From NCBI GenBank assembly GCA_024399135.1, contig JAKSHY010000011.1:1-64000 (forward strand): a stretch of DNA of 64,000 nucleotides, given 5' to 3'. Below, piece by piece: positions 36,615 through 43,352 of the stretch. This stretch comes from Lachnospiraceae bacterium (GTDB taxonomy: Bacteria > Bacillota > Clostridia > Lachnospirales > Lachnospiraceae). Each line of letters starts with the position of its first letter. Position 1 is the stretch's first letter. The translations under genes were made by a program, and so were the position numbers. The notes beneath the pieces are model-generated. The model worked only from the letters and a program-made list of their open reading frames with translations. It searched no databases and was not told the origin of the DNA.

Positions 36615-36926
36615 TCATTTGAAGAATTTTATATCGACAATACTCTTTCCGTGAGAAACAGCAAAGTCATACTCTTCCCTTGCACCTTCAGAATCTTTCC
36701 AGTCAGGCAAGAGATTGATTCCGTCACAATCATTAAGCCAGTCAAGACAGAACTTCATACATTCATCATGACTCAATTCCCTTCCTGCAACTTCTGTACG
36801 GAACTTGATAAGTGGGACTGGATTTACAACATCGTAACCCATTCTTTTGAGCTGAAAGGCACGATCAGCGAACTTCTTTTCATAGTCTGATGTACCTGTG
36901 ATTTTTCCTGCAACATATACTTTCAT
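36615..36926 (-). CDS. DUF4406 / nucleoside deoxyribosyltransferase-like protein
   Basis: The 103-residue product starts MKVYVAGKITG and contains FADRAFQLKRMGYDVVNPV, DECMKFCLDWLNDCDGINLL and SEGAREEYDFAVSHGK. This is the typical DUF4406 layout, a small Rossmann-type domain related to nucleoside 2-deoxyribosyltransferases (YxAGxIxG near the N-terminus, SxGAxxExxxA near the C-terminus). It may act in nucleotide metabolism. It is the last gene of the leftward regulator operon; the start is taken at the ATG at 36926 because upstream sequence overlaps the 36947 promoter. Confidence 0.75.
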   Translation of the reverse strand: MKVYVAGKITGTSDYEKKFADRAFQLKRMGYDVVNPVPLIKFRTEVAGRELSHDECMKFCLDWLNDCDGINLLPDWKDSEGAREEYDFAVSHGKSIVDIKFFK

Positions 36927-36946
36927 GCGAAGAAAGATACATTTCG

Positions 36947-36974
36947 CACGACAAAAGATTAAACATGCTATATT
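36947..36974 (+). promoter_or_regulatory. CACGAC-class promoter for a small RNA
   Basis: CACGAC (36947-36952) with TATATT 16 bases later (36969-36974); as at 1106, it lies just upstream of a leftward gene and points rightward to a short hairpin RNA. Confidence 0.5.
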
Positions 36975-36980
36975 GTAATT

Positions 36981-37042
36981 GCAGCTATCATAACTATGTC
37001 TCCGAATAACACCCCAGAGAAAGACTCTGGGGTAATTTTTTT
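36981..37042 (+). ncRNA. Candidate small RNA of about 60 nt
   Basis: No open reading frame follows the promoter. The RNA would end in a hairpin ACCCCAGAG (37011-37019) / CTCTGGGGT (37025-37033) followed by AATTTTTTTT. It is antisense to the leader or 3' end of the leftward operon (between 37042 and 36926), and its first bases (AATTGC) match those of the candidate at 1138. Confidence 0.5.
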
Positions 37043-37395
37043 TAATCAACACTTACGAACGTTATTTCGTTTTTATTTTCGGAATATATTTTTACTCTTT
37101 TAGTAACACCAGATTTTGTCACTGGATTGTAGAAGAAAAAATAGAACGGAGTAAGCTCTCCGTCTTCAAATACATATTTCAGGTATAGATAATTATCATT
37201 TTTATATTTATTGATAGCGATTTCAAGAAATATTAAATTATCCTCTTTTCTTATTCCGGTAATGGTCTTGGTGTCACTTCCGTATTCACTATATCCTAGT
37301 AAACCACTATCACCAATCCTTAATGTTTCTTTGTATTCTGCAAAAGCAGAAAAACAACATAGACAAAGAAATATTACAAAAATAATCTTTTTCAT
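37042..37395 (-). CDS. Exported small protein in the regulator operon
   Basis: The 117-residue product has a clear signal peptide (MKKIIFVIFLCLCCFSAFA, cut before EYKET). The mature part is about 98 residues and beta-rich (TLRIGDSGLLGYSEYG; YLYLKYVFEDGELTPFYFF). No known domain is recognised. An exported protein expressed with repressor-type regulators often acts in superinfection exclusion or lysogenic conversion, but that is inference from context. Confidence 0.65.
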   Translation of the reverse strand: MKKIIFVIFLCLCCFSAFAEYKETLRIGDSGLLGYSEYGSDTKTITGIRKEDNLIFLEIAINKYKNDNYLYLKYVFEDGELTPFYFFFYNPVTKSGVTKRVKIYSENKNEITFVSVD

Positions 37396-37405
37396 AAAAA
37401 TCTCC

Positions 37406-37789
37406 TTATTTCAAATATTCATAACAAAGATCAAGACAATCTAGAAAGGCATCACGATAGATTTCTGCAACAGGAGCAGTACCATCATGACTTCTTAGAT
37501 AATCTTTTCTCTTTGCTTCGCACAATATAAATACAGTCTGCAATTTATCAGCCAGAGTCTCGTCCAGTTCGATCGAATTATCCTCAAACTGGTCGTGGCA
37601 CATTTCAATTATATCGCTTAATTGAAGACGATAAGCCTGACATATTTTTTTAAGTGTCTCATACGAAAACTGCTTCTGCATAAAGGCGTCGATAGTTTTC
37701 TTTGAAAGTCCTGTAGCCATCGCCACATCATTATGAGTGAGCCTATGCTGTTTCATATAAGCCTTGAACGGCCCCATACTTACTCGCAT
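37406..37789 (-). CDS. XRE-type HTH regulator
   Basis: The 127-residue product has an N-terminal Cro/C1-type helix-turn-helix (about residues 5-62: FKAYMKQHRLTHNDVAMATG, LSKKTIDAFMQKQ, then YETLKKICQAYRLQLSDII). The C-terminal half (about 70-127) is helical and may mediate oligomerisation. The start overlaps the preceding HTH gene by ten bases and has GGAGG upstream. Confidence 0.75.
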   Translation of the reverse strand: MRVSMGPFKAYMKQHRLTHNDVAMATGLSKKTIDAFMQKQFSYETLKKICQAYRLQLSDIIEMCHDQFEDNSIELDETLADKLQTVFILCEAKRKDYLRSHDGTAPVAEIYRDAFLDCLDLCYEYLK

Positions 37790-38184
37790 ATTTCCTCCAT
37801 GTCCACAAGGTCAGAAATCTTACAACCTAATTTACATGCAGCTACACAGGTAAATAACAGTGTAAGGTCCATTCGCTCCTTTACATATTGGTATGGTATT
37901 CCTGTTTTTTTTGAAAACTCGCTGATACTACAATCCTGCATAGCCCATAGTTTTGAAAAGTCCTTTTTACTGTGAAGAAACCTTTCACATTCACTTTCTC
38001 CGAGTGTAAGCAAATCAGACGGCTGACACTTAAGAAGGGAACAGAATCTTCCGAGCTGACTTAGCGTCAATTCCCTTGAGCCAAGGGTGCGTCTGTATGT
38101 ACGGCTCGACTGCATGATCGTCTGAACATCTTCGCTCTGCAATCCCATCAAGTATACTTTCCCAACCAGTTTCGTATTGTCCAT
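37780..38184 (-). CDS. HTH regulator, second of the cluster
   Basis: The 134-residue product carries an XRE-like segment at about residues 8-60 (MGLQSEDVQTIMQSSRTYRR, LTLSQLGRFCSLLKCQPSDLL) and a second HTH-like segment near 84-125 (CSISEFSKKTGIPYQYVKER, CKLGCKISDLVDM). An AGAGGA ribosome site precedes the ATG at 38184. Its first 155 bases overlap the end of the gene 38030-38374 in another frame, an unusually long overlap. Confidence 0.65.
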   Translation of the reverse strand: MDNTKLVGKVYLMGLQSEDVQTIMQSSRTYRRTLGSRELTLSQLGRFCSLLKCQPSDLLTLGESECERFLHSKKDFSKLWAMQDCSISEFSKKTGIPYQYVKERMDLTLLFTCVAACKLGCKISDLVDMEEICE

Positions 38185-38374
38185 CGTCCTCTATAACCTC
38201 TTCTATCCCACATTTAAGTACATTGCAAATTCTCTCAACCTGACTAACTTTAGTATTAGGATACGTAAGAAGTTGATGCAGACCGATATATGTGATTCCC
38301 ATCTTCTCAGCCAGATCTTTCAACTTCATACCTTTCCTTGCCAATGTCTTATACAACGGACTGAACGTTATCAT
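38030..38374 (-). CDS. XRE-type HTH regulator (long 3' overlap)
   Basis: Residues 5-63 form a complete Cro/C1 HTH (LYKTLARKGMKLKDLAEKMG, ITYIGLHQLLTYPNTKVSQV, ERICNVLKCGIEEVI). The remaining 50 residues (from about YETGWES) are read from sequence that also encodes the HTH of the next gene in another frame and look less protein-like. The gene may end functionally near residue 65, or a frameshift may join the two HTH domains. The start overlaps the preceding stop (TAATG). Confidence 0.6.
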   Translation of the reverse strand: MITFSPLYKTLARKGMKLKDLAEKMGITYIGLHQLLTYPNTKVSQVERICNVLKCGIEEVIEDDGQYETGWESILDGIAERRCSDDHAVEPYIQTHPWLKGIDAKSARKILFPS

Positions 38375-38796
38375 TAATCTTCCCCTGCGTTAGCAGACGC
38401 AAAAATTTTTACAGCATCCTTTACACCGGTAGCCCATATTCCCATTGCCATCTTAAACAATTCATCTGAACTTCCAGGTAATGAAGTACTGTCAGCAAAC
38501 TTCCTGATCCTATCCTCTACCCCTTTCTGAAGCTGATTCATCACTTCCTCATACGACAGAATCTTCGTCGGCACCTTCTCTCTTATTATCTTCGGCGAAG
38601 CCGAACGCTCACGCACAATTCCATCATCCTCAGGTAGTTCACCATAAGCCTTTATCCACCTCTCTTCAAAATTACTTCCAGCTCCAACCTTACCTGTAAG
38701 TACACGTCCTAAGTACTGCCTTGTGCATCCCAACATCTCTGCAGCCTTATATGCAGTAATCCCTTTCTTCTCTAATGCTTCTTTATACTTTCTCAT
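38374..38796 (-). CDS. HTH regulator next to the repeat array
   Basis: The 140-residue product has an N-terminal HTH (residues 5-37: ALEKKGITAYKAAEMLGCTR, QYLGRVLTGKVG) followed by a linker and a C-terminal helical region (about 75-135). It is the first gene of the leftward operon and the closest to the TTACGTCACC repeats, so it is the leading candidate for the protein that binds them. Confidence 0.7.
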   Translation of the reverse strand: MRKYKEALEKKGITAYKAAEMLGCTRQYLGRVLTGKVGAGSNFEERWIKAYGELPEDDGIVRERSASPKIIREKVPTKILSYEEVMNQLQKGVEDRIRKFADSTSLPGSSDELFKMAMGIWATGVKDAVKIFASANAGED

Positions 38797-38815
38797 AGTA
38801 ACCTACCTTACACGG

Positions 38816-38938
38816 TTACGTCACCTACATTTATAAGTTTACGTCACCTCACAAATTAGTTTACGTCACCCTGCATTTCTAGTTTACGTTACCTTAATTA
38901 TCGGGTTACGTCAACCAATACTTTAGGGTTACGTCATA
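38816..38938. repeat. Six TTACGTCACC-type direct repeats (iteron-like operator array)
   Basis: Repeats begin at 38816, 38839, 38861, 38884, 38906 and 38929: TTACGTCACC three times, then TTACGTTACC, TTACGTCAAC and TTACGTCATA. Starts are 23, 22, 23, 22 and 23 bases apart, i.e. about two helical turns, so bound proteins would line up on one DNA face. The array starts 20 bases upstream of the first HTH gene. It could be a multi-site operator, a replication iteron array or a partition site. Confidence 0.85.
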
Positions 38939-39241
38939 TCGCATATCAGTATGACTATATATTATTCCTACATCTTTAGTAGGTTATTTCTATATAGGGT
39001 ACACCAATATCAGGATAGATTGGGGTTTTGGAATAGTCCTTTGGAAAAATTGGGAAAATTTATGGGAGAGACAAGAATGAGCCCTGATCTCTCCTCACAC
39101 TCCCCCGGGGAACGTGTGTGGTATTATATAAATAAAGATACGTTGTATCTAATAAGTCTTGACGGCAGACTTCAAACCTTTGCCCGATAGTCAAACAATT
39201 AAACTAAATAGAACTTGTATAGGTTCTCAAGGAGTCCTAGT
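38939..39241. other. Regulatory gap between repeat array and first early gene
   Basis: This stretch of about 300 bases contains hairpin-forming sequences (CCTAC/GTAGG near 38970; a CCCCGGGG palindrome flanked by CACAC/GTGTG near 39100-39120) and AT-rich promoter-like sequence near 39120-39210. A 79-codon ORF (38951-39190) has no ribosome site and poor protein character, so I do not call it. Confidence 0.4.
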
Positions 39242-39787
39242 ATGACTAACAAAATTATCAAAATCACTTCCAAAGTAGGTGATACAAAATCTATCCGTAA
39301 AGTAGGTGTAGACTTTAACTCAAGTGTAAAAACTGTAGTTGACATTATGTCATTTTGTTCTGAATTCTCTATGGAAAAACTTGAAAAACTCCGCAACGGG
39401 CAGAGTACAGCAAAAATCCCATTCTTTAAGTACACAATTGACGGCTCAAAATGGGCAACAATTACGGAAAAAACACTGAATTCAATTGTGTCTTGCTTGA
39501 ATGGTATGGCAATTGGTGAAAAATCAACACCAGACTTTTTCTTTACTGTGGACTGTGAATTTTCACCTTCAAAAAATGCTTCTTTCTTTGTTATTCGTAA
39601 AAATGCCTTCTGCCTTGACAATGGAAAGGGTGTGACAATGGAATATGTTGATGACGTTGCCAAAGGTGGAAAATCTCCTAAAGAGTACGAATTCGCCTTT
39701 ACTGAAAAGCAAAAAGAATTCCTTAAGTCACTTGACCGAGAAAAAGCAGTTGAAATAGTAGGCAAAGCACTTGCCGACATTCAATAA
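39242..39787 (+). CDS. Hypothetical early protein, 181 aa
   Basis: The product starts MTNKIIKITSKVGDTKSIRK at an ATG preceded by AAGGAGTCC. It contains a Lys/Glu-rich C-terminal helix (AFTEKQKEFLKSLDREKAVE) and a central beta-rich region. I do not recognise a family. It is a single-gene unit closed by a terminator at 39809, the first rightward gene after the repeat array, so it is probably expressed very early. Confidence 0.7.
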   Translation: MTNKIIKITSKVGDTKSIRKVGVDFNSSVKTVVDIMSFCSEFSMEKLEKLRNGQSTAKIPFFKYTIDGSKWATITEKTLNSIVSCLNGMAIGEKSTPDFFFTVDCEFSPSKNASFFVIRKNAFCLDNGKGVTMEYVDDVAKGGKSPKEYEFAFTEKQKEFLKSLDREKAVEIVGKALADIQ

Positions 39788-39808
39788 GCAAAGCGACATT
39801 CAAACCTT

Positions 39809-39850
39809 ATACCCTATCGCAAGATAGGGTATTTGTGTTTATTTTTTTTG
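39809..39850 (+). terminator. Intrinsic terminator
   Basis: ATACCCTATC (39809-39818) pairs with GATAGGGTAT (39823-39832) around a GCAA tetraloop, followed by a T-rich tract. Confidence 0.85.
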
Positions 39851-39989
39851 TCCTGGTGTGACGTGCTGCAAAATCGCATTTTTTCTTTTTCTTTATTTTG
39901 ATTTTTTGAGCCTTCAAAAATCTGATTATTAAGTTTTTAGAAACCAGATTTTCGAGTGCTTGAAATTTCAGAATATGCATTATTAGATT

Positions 39990-40640
39990 TTTCTTTTTCC
40001 TGGGAATGAGACATACTGTTTCTAGTCCGTTGATTTTCCAATTTTTAGAAAGTTCTTTTCCGTATGTTCTGAATTCGCAAGTGCTAAGTGTGAACATTTT
40101 ACCCGTCACGATTCAGCTGTGTGCACGTTGCTACAGTTGCAGACTTCTTATAGTCTATCGAAATCCGGCATATTCTCGCCTAGGTAAAATCTTAATGCGT
40201 GGTTTTTTCAATCCCAAACATCGGAAACTGTCTCAACTTAAACCAACGTGGAGCAATACCTAGTATCTCCGTTCGTGGTCGATAGATGCCCTAATCGTGC
40301 ACTGTCTGTTTTGAGTCTGAGTATAAGTCCGACAACAGATTGAATTGTGAAACAAAATCCACGCAGCACACGGCTTGAAAAGTTGAAGCCGACACTATCC
40401 CAATTCTCAAGTATTTGCACCCAGGTTTTGGGAGTATGCATTTAGAGTGTATTAAAACATTCGAGAAAATGAGAGTTGAGAAAACAAGTGTCGGTTAGGT
40501 GTCTGACGTTTTCGGCTACAACATAGAGTATCTTGAGTAGCCGGTCCAAAATGGGAGTGTGTGAAAAATTGCATATATCACATTCCCGAATTTTATATCC
40601 CCGATTTTCCATGTTTGGAGAGTCGGGGATTTTTTTTATC
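39990..40640 (+). ncRNA. Candidate large structured RNA (about 600 nt)
   Basis: The 919 bases between 39788 and 40706 contain no credible coding sequence. The right part shows nested complementary segments: CCGACACT (40389) with AGTGTCGG (40487), and inside it TTCTCAA with TTGAGAA; hairpins GAGTGT/ACATTC, CGGCTAC/GTAGCCG (40513, 40537), GGGAGTGTG/CACATTCCC (40553, 40579), CGGCTT/GAAGCCG near 40373; and a final terminator ATCCCCGA/TCGGGGAT + T8 (40597-40638). The base composition is less AT-rich than coding neighbours. The layout resembles large phage RNAs such as GOLLD or ROOL, but I cannot confirm class or 5' end. Confidence 0.55.
40597..40638 (+). terminator. Intrinsic terminator of the candidate large RNA
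   Basis: ATCCCCGA (40597-40604) / TCGGGGAT (40623-40630) followed by eight T residues. Confidence 0.85.
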
Positions 40641-40706
40641 CCGATTCGATAGAGTGCATTTTTACAAGTGCATTGTATCGACTTTGTATAAAGTCAAGGA
40701 GTCATT

Positions 40707-40892
40707 ATGAGTGATGTTGAAAAGAAACTTCAGAATGAAATGCTTATGCGTAATATTTACAATGCAGAAAAACGGGGTTATTACGTGGTGGAATGTGCCA
40801 CTAATCTGCCCTATGACGAAGTGAACAGAAGATATGACGCATTGAGGAAACAAGGTTCTACACAGTCTAGAAAACATAAACACAGATATTAG
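40707..40892 (+). CDS. Small basic hypothetical protein, 61 aa
   Basis: The product has a helical N-terminus (SDVEKKLQNEMLMRNIYNAE) and a basic C-terminus (QSRKHKHRY), which could bind nucleic acid. An AAGGAG site lies seven bases before the ATG. It stands alone between the large-RNA terminator and another terminator at 40908, so it has its own promoter. Confidence 0.65.
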   Translation: MSDVEKKLQNEMLMRNIYNAEKRGYYVVECATNLPYDEVNRRYDALRKQGSTQSRKHKHRY

Positions 40893-40907
40893 AGCCTTTA
40901 ATATTTG

Positions 40908-40938
40908 AGCCGATAGGATTTCCCCTATCGGCTTTTTT
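40908..40938 (+). terminator. Intrinsic terminator
   Basis: AGCCGATAGG (40908-40917) pairs with CCTATCGGCT (40924-40933), followed by T6. Confidence 0.85.
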
Positions 40939-40985
40939 ATTAAGGACTTTGCATGAAGTTCTATATTTTCAAAGGGGGAATTCGT

Positions 40986-41174
40986 ATGGATTCAATTACA
41001 TTGGCTGCAGAAAAGCAGAAGTATTTAGACGCAAAATGGGAAGAAATCTGTGCCCGTTGCTCAGAAATGGAACAGAAGAAAATGAAAGTTTCTGCTCCTA
41101 AAGTTTCAGGAAGAGTAATTAAAGAAATCACGACTTCTGACAATCTCAAAATTATAATTAGGAGGGTAAAATGA
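40986..41174 (+). CDS. Hypothetical protein, 62 aa
   Basis: The ATG at 40986 follows GGGGGAA. The product is a charged helix (DSITLAAEKQKYLDAKWEEI) with one CxxC (CARC) and a basic C-terminus (IIIRRVK). Family unknown. It overlaps the next gene by four bases (ATGA), starting a tightly packed run of short genes. Confidence 0.6.
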   Translation: MDSITLAAEKQKYLDAKWEEICARCSEMEQKKMKVSAPKVSGRVIKEITTSDNLKIIIRRVK

Positions 41175-41458
41175 AAAGACCTGAAAACGCAGAGAAACTC
41201 TGTTATTTACATTGTAACTATTTAGGACTTGACCTTATTGGCATATCTAATGATGGCTACAATGATTTATTAATTTGGAAAAGTTCCGACACTAATACTT
41301 ACGGTGTTTCAAGAGTCGAATACAAAGGATGCGAAAAAGCTGTTATTGTGGAAACTTTAGACAATGGTCTTGATTTTACACAAATGTGTTCTGTAGTTCT
41401 GAATAGAATTTCGGAAATGGCAAAGAAAAACGCAGAAGGAGAATTTAAATATGCATAA
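41171..41458 (+). CDS. Hypothetical protein, 95 aa
   Basis: A mixed alpha/beta product (LDLIGISNDGYNDLLIWKSS; NTYGVSRVEYKGCEKAVIVE) with a C-terminal helix. Overlaps both neighbours by four to eight bases and has AGGAGGG before the start. Not recognised. Confidence 0.6.
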   Translation: MKRPENAEKLCYLHCNYLGLDLIGISNDGYNDLLIWKSSDTNTYGVSRVEYKGCEKAVIVETLDNGLDFTQMCSVVLNRISEMAKKNAEGEFKYA

Positions 41459-41585
41459 ACAATGGGAATTGGTAAAAAAAGAAGTTGTAAATATTGGTGG
41501 AGTTCCAATGTGGGAAAATCACTATCGTCACAAGAAAACAGGTGAAATAAAAGTTACTCACAGTATCTATGTTATGGAGAAATAA
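41451..41585 (+). CDS. Very small hypothetical protein, 44 aa
   Basis: ATG at 41451 with AAGGAG ten bases upstream; the product reads MHKQWELVKKEVVNIGGVPM and ends THSIYVMEK. It overlaps the previous gene by eight bases and ends one base before the next start. Coding character is supported by packing and ribosome site only. Confidence 0.5.
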   Translation: MHKQWELVKKEVVNIGGVPMWENHYRHKKTGEIKVTHSIYVMEK

Positions 41586-41586
41586 A

Positions 41587-41850
41587 ATGAAAAAGACTCT
41601 TGCAATTATTTTTGGGGCTGCACTTGCAGTCCCTTTTTTGTTTCCAGCCTGTATGCAGAAGATTCACTCAACAGGATTCCGTGTTATTACGGGTTACGTT
41701 GTAAACGAATTAATCATTGCTACAGATGACGGTCACCTTTGGAATTATGATTCAGAAATCCCAAAAGGCACAAGTGTAGAAGTTGTGTTCAACACAAAGA
41801 ACACATCAGAAATCGAAGACGATGAGATTCTCATCGTCAAGGAGTTCTAA
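41587..41850 (+). CDS. Small membrane-anchored or exported protein, 87 aa
   Basis: The product starts MKKTLAIIFGAALAVPFLF, a signal-peptide-like or TM segment ending near PAC (a possible lipobox-like Cys at about residue 22), followed by a small beta domain (FRVITGYVVNELIIATDDGH; GTSVEVVFNTKN). Function unknown; it is inside the early operon, so it may alter the host envelope or exclude other phages. Confidence 0.6.
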   Translation: MKKTLAIIFGAALAVPFLFPACMQKIHSTGFRVITGYVVNELIIATDDGHLWNYDSEIPKGTSVEVVFNTKNTSEIEDDEILIVKEF

Positions 41851-42174
41851 ATGATTAGATATAACGAAAAGATCGAAAGTACAGACGGCTTCGAAATGCT
41901 CTACGATTGGGTCGAAAGACACTGCAAACCCGAAGATCATAAGACAGTTCAAATTCTCTCGTACATCTCAGGAAAGTATTCAGTTGAAGAGCCGGAAGTA
42001 GAAATCACTTATGACTGGTTAGAACAGAAGATCGAAGCATCAGACTGTAAAAACGGAGTTCAGTTTTTCTTCAGTACTCAGTTCTGCGAAATTTCAATCT
42101 ACGGCTCTATGTGGACTTATGTCAACGATGCAAATGCAGGTGGAGAAAACATTAGATTAATTAGGATTCAGTAA
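41851..42174 (+). CDS. Hypothetical protein, 107 aa
   Basis: Acidic mixed product (EMLYDWVERHCKPEDHKTVQ; VQFFFSTQFCEISIYGSMW). AAGGAG lies before the ATG, which immediately follows the preceding stop. No family recognised. Confidence 0.6.
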   Translation: MIRYNEKIESTDGFEMLYDWVERHCKPEDHKTVQILSYISGKYSVEEPEVEITYDWLEQKIEASDCKNGVQFFFSTQFCEISIYGSMWTYVNDANAGGENIRLIRIQ

Positions 42175-42184
42175 AGGAGATTTT

Positions 42185-42382
42185 ATGATTATCTATAGCA
42201 AATCCACAGAGAAGGAAATCAAGGCATGGAACGACAGACAAAGAGCCTACGAAGAATCTATTCGCTCTCCTGATTTTGGGAAAAAGCCATTGCCTAGAAG
42301 TGCAGTCAAATGTGGTGACGGTAACAGTTGGAAGACCGTAAATAGTTACGGTCAAGTTATGACACTTACTTGGTGGAAATAA
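42185..42382 (+). CDS. Hypothetical protein, 65 aa
   Basis: The product (MIIYSKSTEKEIKAWNDRQR, ending SYGQVMTLTWWK) is polar with an AAGGAG ribosome site. It is followed by a hairpin with a T-rich tail that precedes the SSB gene. Confidence 0.55.
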   Translation: MIIYSKSTEKEIKAWNDRQRAYEESIRSPDFGKKPLPRSAVKCGDGNSWKTVNSYGQVMTLTWWK

Positions 42383-42383
42383 G

Positions 42384-42412
42384 GGCTCTCGTATGAGAGC
42401 CTATTTTATTTA
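42384..42412 (+). terminator. Hairpin with T-rich tail upstream of SSB
   Basis: GGCTCTC (42384-42390) pairs with GAGAGCC (42395-42401), followed by TATTTTATTT; only about 14 bases separate it from the SSB ATG, too few for a new promoter. Confidence 0.6.
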
Positions 42413-42425
42413 TAAGGAGATTCAA

Positions 42426-42788
42426 ATGAATCAATTAAATCAAATCATTCTTGAAGGCAATGCCGTAAAAAAACCAACAGTCAAAGAACCTATCCCTGGT
42501 TTCAGAGTTGCATCATTCACTATTGGTGTAAATCATTATTACGAGAGTAACAACGGAGACTCAATAGAAGAAGTCAGTTATTTTGACATCGAATGTTATA
42601 ACCAAATGGCAGATAGAGCCGTAAAGAAAATCTGTAAAGGTCGTGGTATTCGTATAGTCGGAAGACTTAAACAGAATCGTTGGAAGGATAATGACGAATA
42701 CCATTCAAGAGTATTTATCATTGCAGAACATATCGAATACAAACCAAAACCTGCTCAAATTCCGGTAGAAGAAGAACCACAATTTTAA
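42426..42788 (+). CDS. ssb: Single-stranded DNA-binding protein
   Basis: The 120-residue product has the SSB OB-fold order: MNQLNQIILEGNAVKKP (strand 1), FRVASFTIGVNHYY (strand 2), EEVSYFDIECYNQMADRAVK, KGRGIRIVGRLKQNRWKDND and HSRVFIIAEHIEYKPKP, ending with a short acidic tail EEEPQF as in bacterial SSBs. It coats ssDNA in replication and works with the annealing protein at 61119. AAGGAG precedes the ATG at 42426; an upstream in-frame start lies inside the hairpin. Confidence 0.9.
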   Translation: MNQLNQIILEGNAVKKPTVKEPIPGFRVASFTIGVNHYYESNNGDSIEEVSYFDIECYNQMADRAVKKICKGRGIRIVGRLKQNRWKDNDEYHSRVFIIAEHIEYKPKPAQIPVEEEPQF

Positions 42789-42798
42789 GGAGATACAA

Positions 42799-43023
42799 AT
42801 GAAAGTAACTATCAGAACTCGCTCAAACATTTCAGTTTCAACAAAGAATGTCGGTACTCCCGATATCACAGTTGAAAGAACAGTAGAACTCGAACCTGGA
42901 GAAGTTTTTAATCTTGAAGAACATAAACAGGAAGTCGAGAAGATTCAAACAACAATGCTCTCATCTTCTAACAACGTTATGAAAGAAATGGGCATCATTC
43001 CTGTGTCAGAATCTGTCAAATAA
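42799..43023 (+). CDS. Hypothetical protein, 74 aa
   Basis: A small beta-then-helix product (VTIRTRSNISVSTKNVGTPD; ELEPGEVFNLEEHKQEVEKI) with AAGGAG upstream. Co-transcribed with ssb. Not recognised. Confidence 0.55.
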   Translation: MKVTIRTRSNISVSTKNVGTPDITVERTVELEPGEVFNLEEHKQEVEKIQTTMLSSSNNVMKEMGIIPVSESVK

Positions 43024-43049
43024 TGTCAGATTTTATACCAAAACTTGAC

Positions 43050-43079
43050 AACGGTACTCGAAAGGGTGCCGTTTTTTAT
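43050..43079 (+). terminator. Hairpin with T-run just upstream of a GTG-start gene
   Basis: AACGGTAC / GTGCCGTT around CTCGAAAGG, then TTTTTT; the next ribosome site GGAGG starts at 43081. Confidence 0.6.
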
Positions 43080-43089
43080 TGGAGGAAAC

Positions 43090-43341
43090 GTGCTAGTCAG
43101 TAATACAGCAAACTTAATCGAAGGTAAGGTCAAAGTGAAATGTTCCAAACCTGATACTTATGATGTTCAGATTCAGAAAGTTGACGGTCAGTGGCATTCA
43201 CTTCCTAGTCTTTCAAAACAAGGGGCAGAACTTTTATTAGCGACTGCTCCCTTTCGTTCAAGAGCAAATACACGACTTTTTTGTACAGAAAACAGAAAAT
43301 GCTTGAACACTAAACTCAAATTATGTCTAACAAATTATTAG
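43090..43341 (+). CDS. Hypothetical protein, 83 aa
   Basis: A GTG at 43090 with GGAGGAAA directly upstream is preferred to an ATG at 43045, which lies in the hairpin. The product is a small beta protein with a basic end (EGKVKVKCSKPDTYDVQIQK; LATAPFRSRANTRLF). Family unknown. Confidence 0.5.
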   Translation: MLVSNTANLIEGKVKVKCSKPDTYDVQIQKVDGQWHSLPSLSKQGAELLLATAPFRSRANTRLFCTENRKCLNTKLKLCLTNY

Positions 43342-43352
43342 GAGATAAAACA

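Noticed and set aside
38951-39190. 79-codon plus-strand ORF
   Set aside because: No ribosome site, odd composition, and it covers hairpins and promoter-like sequence; more likely regulatory DNA.
39199-39780. 193-codon minus-strand ORF
   Set aside because: It is the shadow of the rightward gene 39242-39787, which has AAGGAG and a proper terminator.
40238-40441. Minus-strand ORF of 67 codons inside the large gap
   Set aside because: No ribosome site and it lies across paired RNA segments; coding is unlikely.
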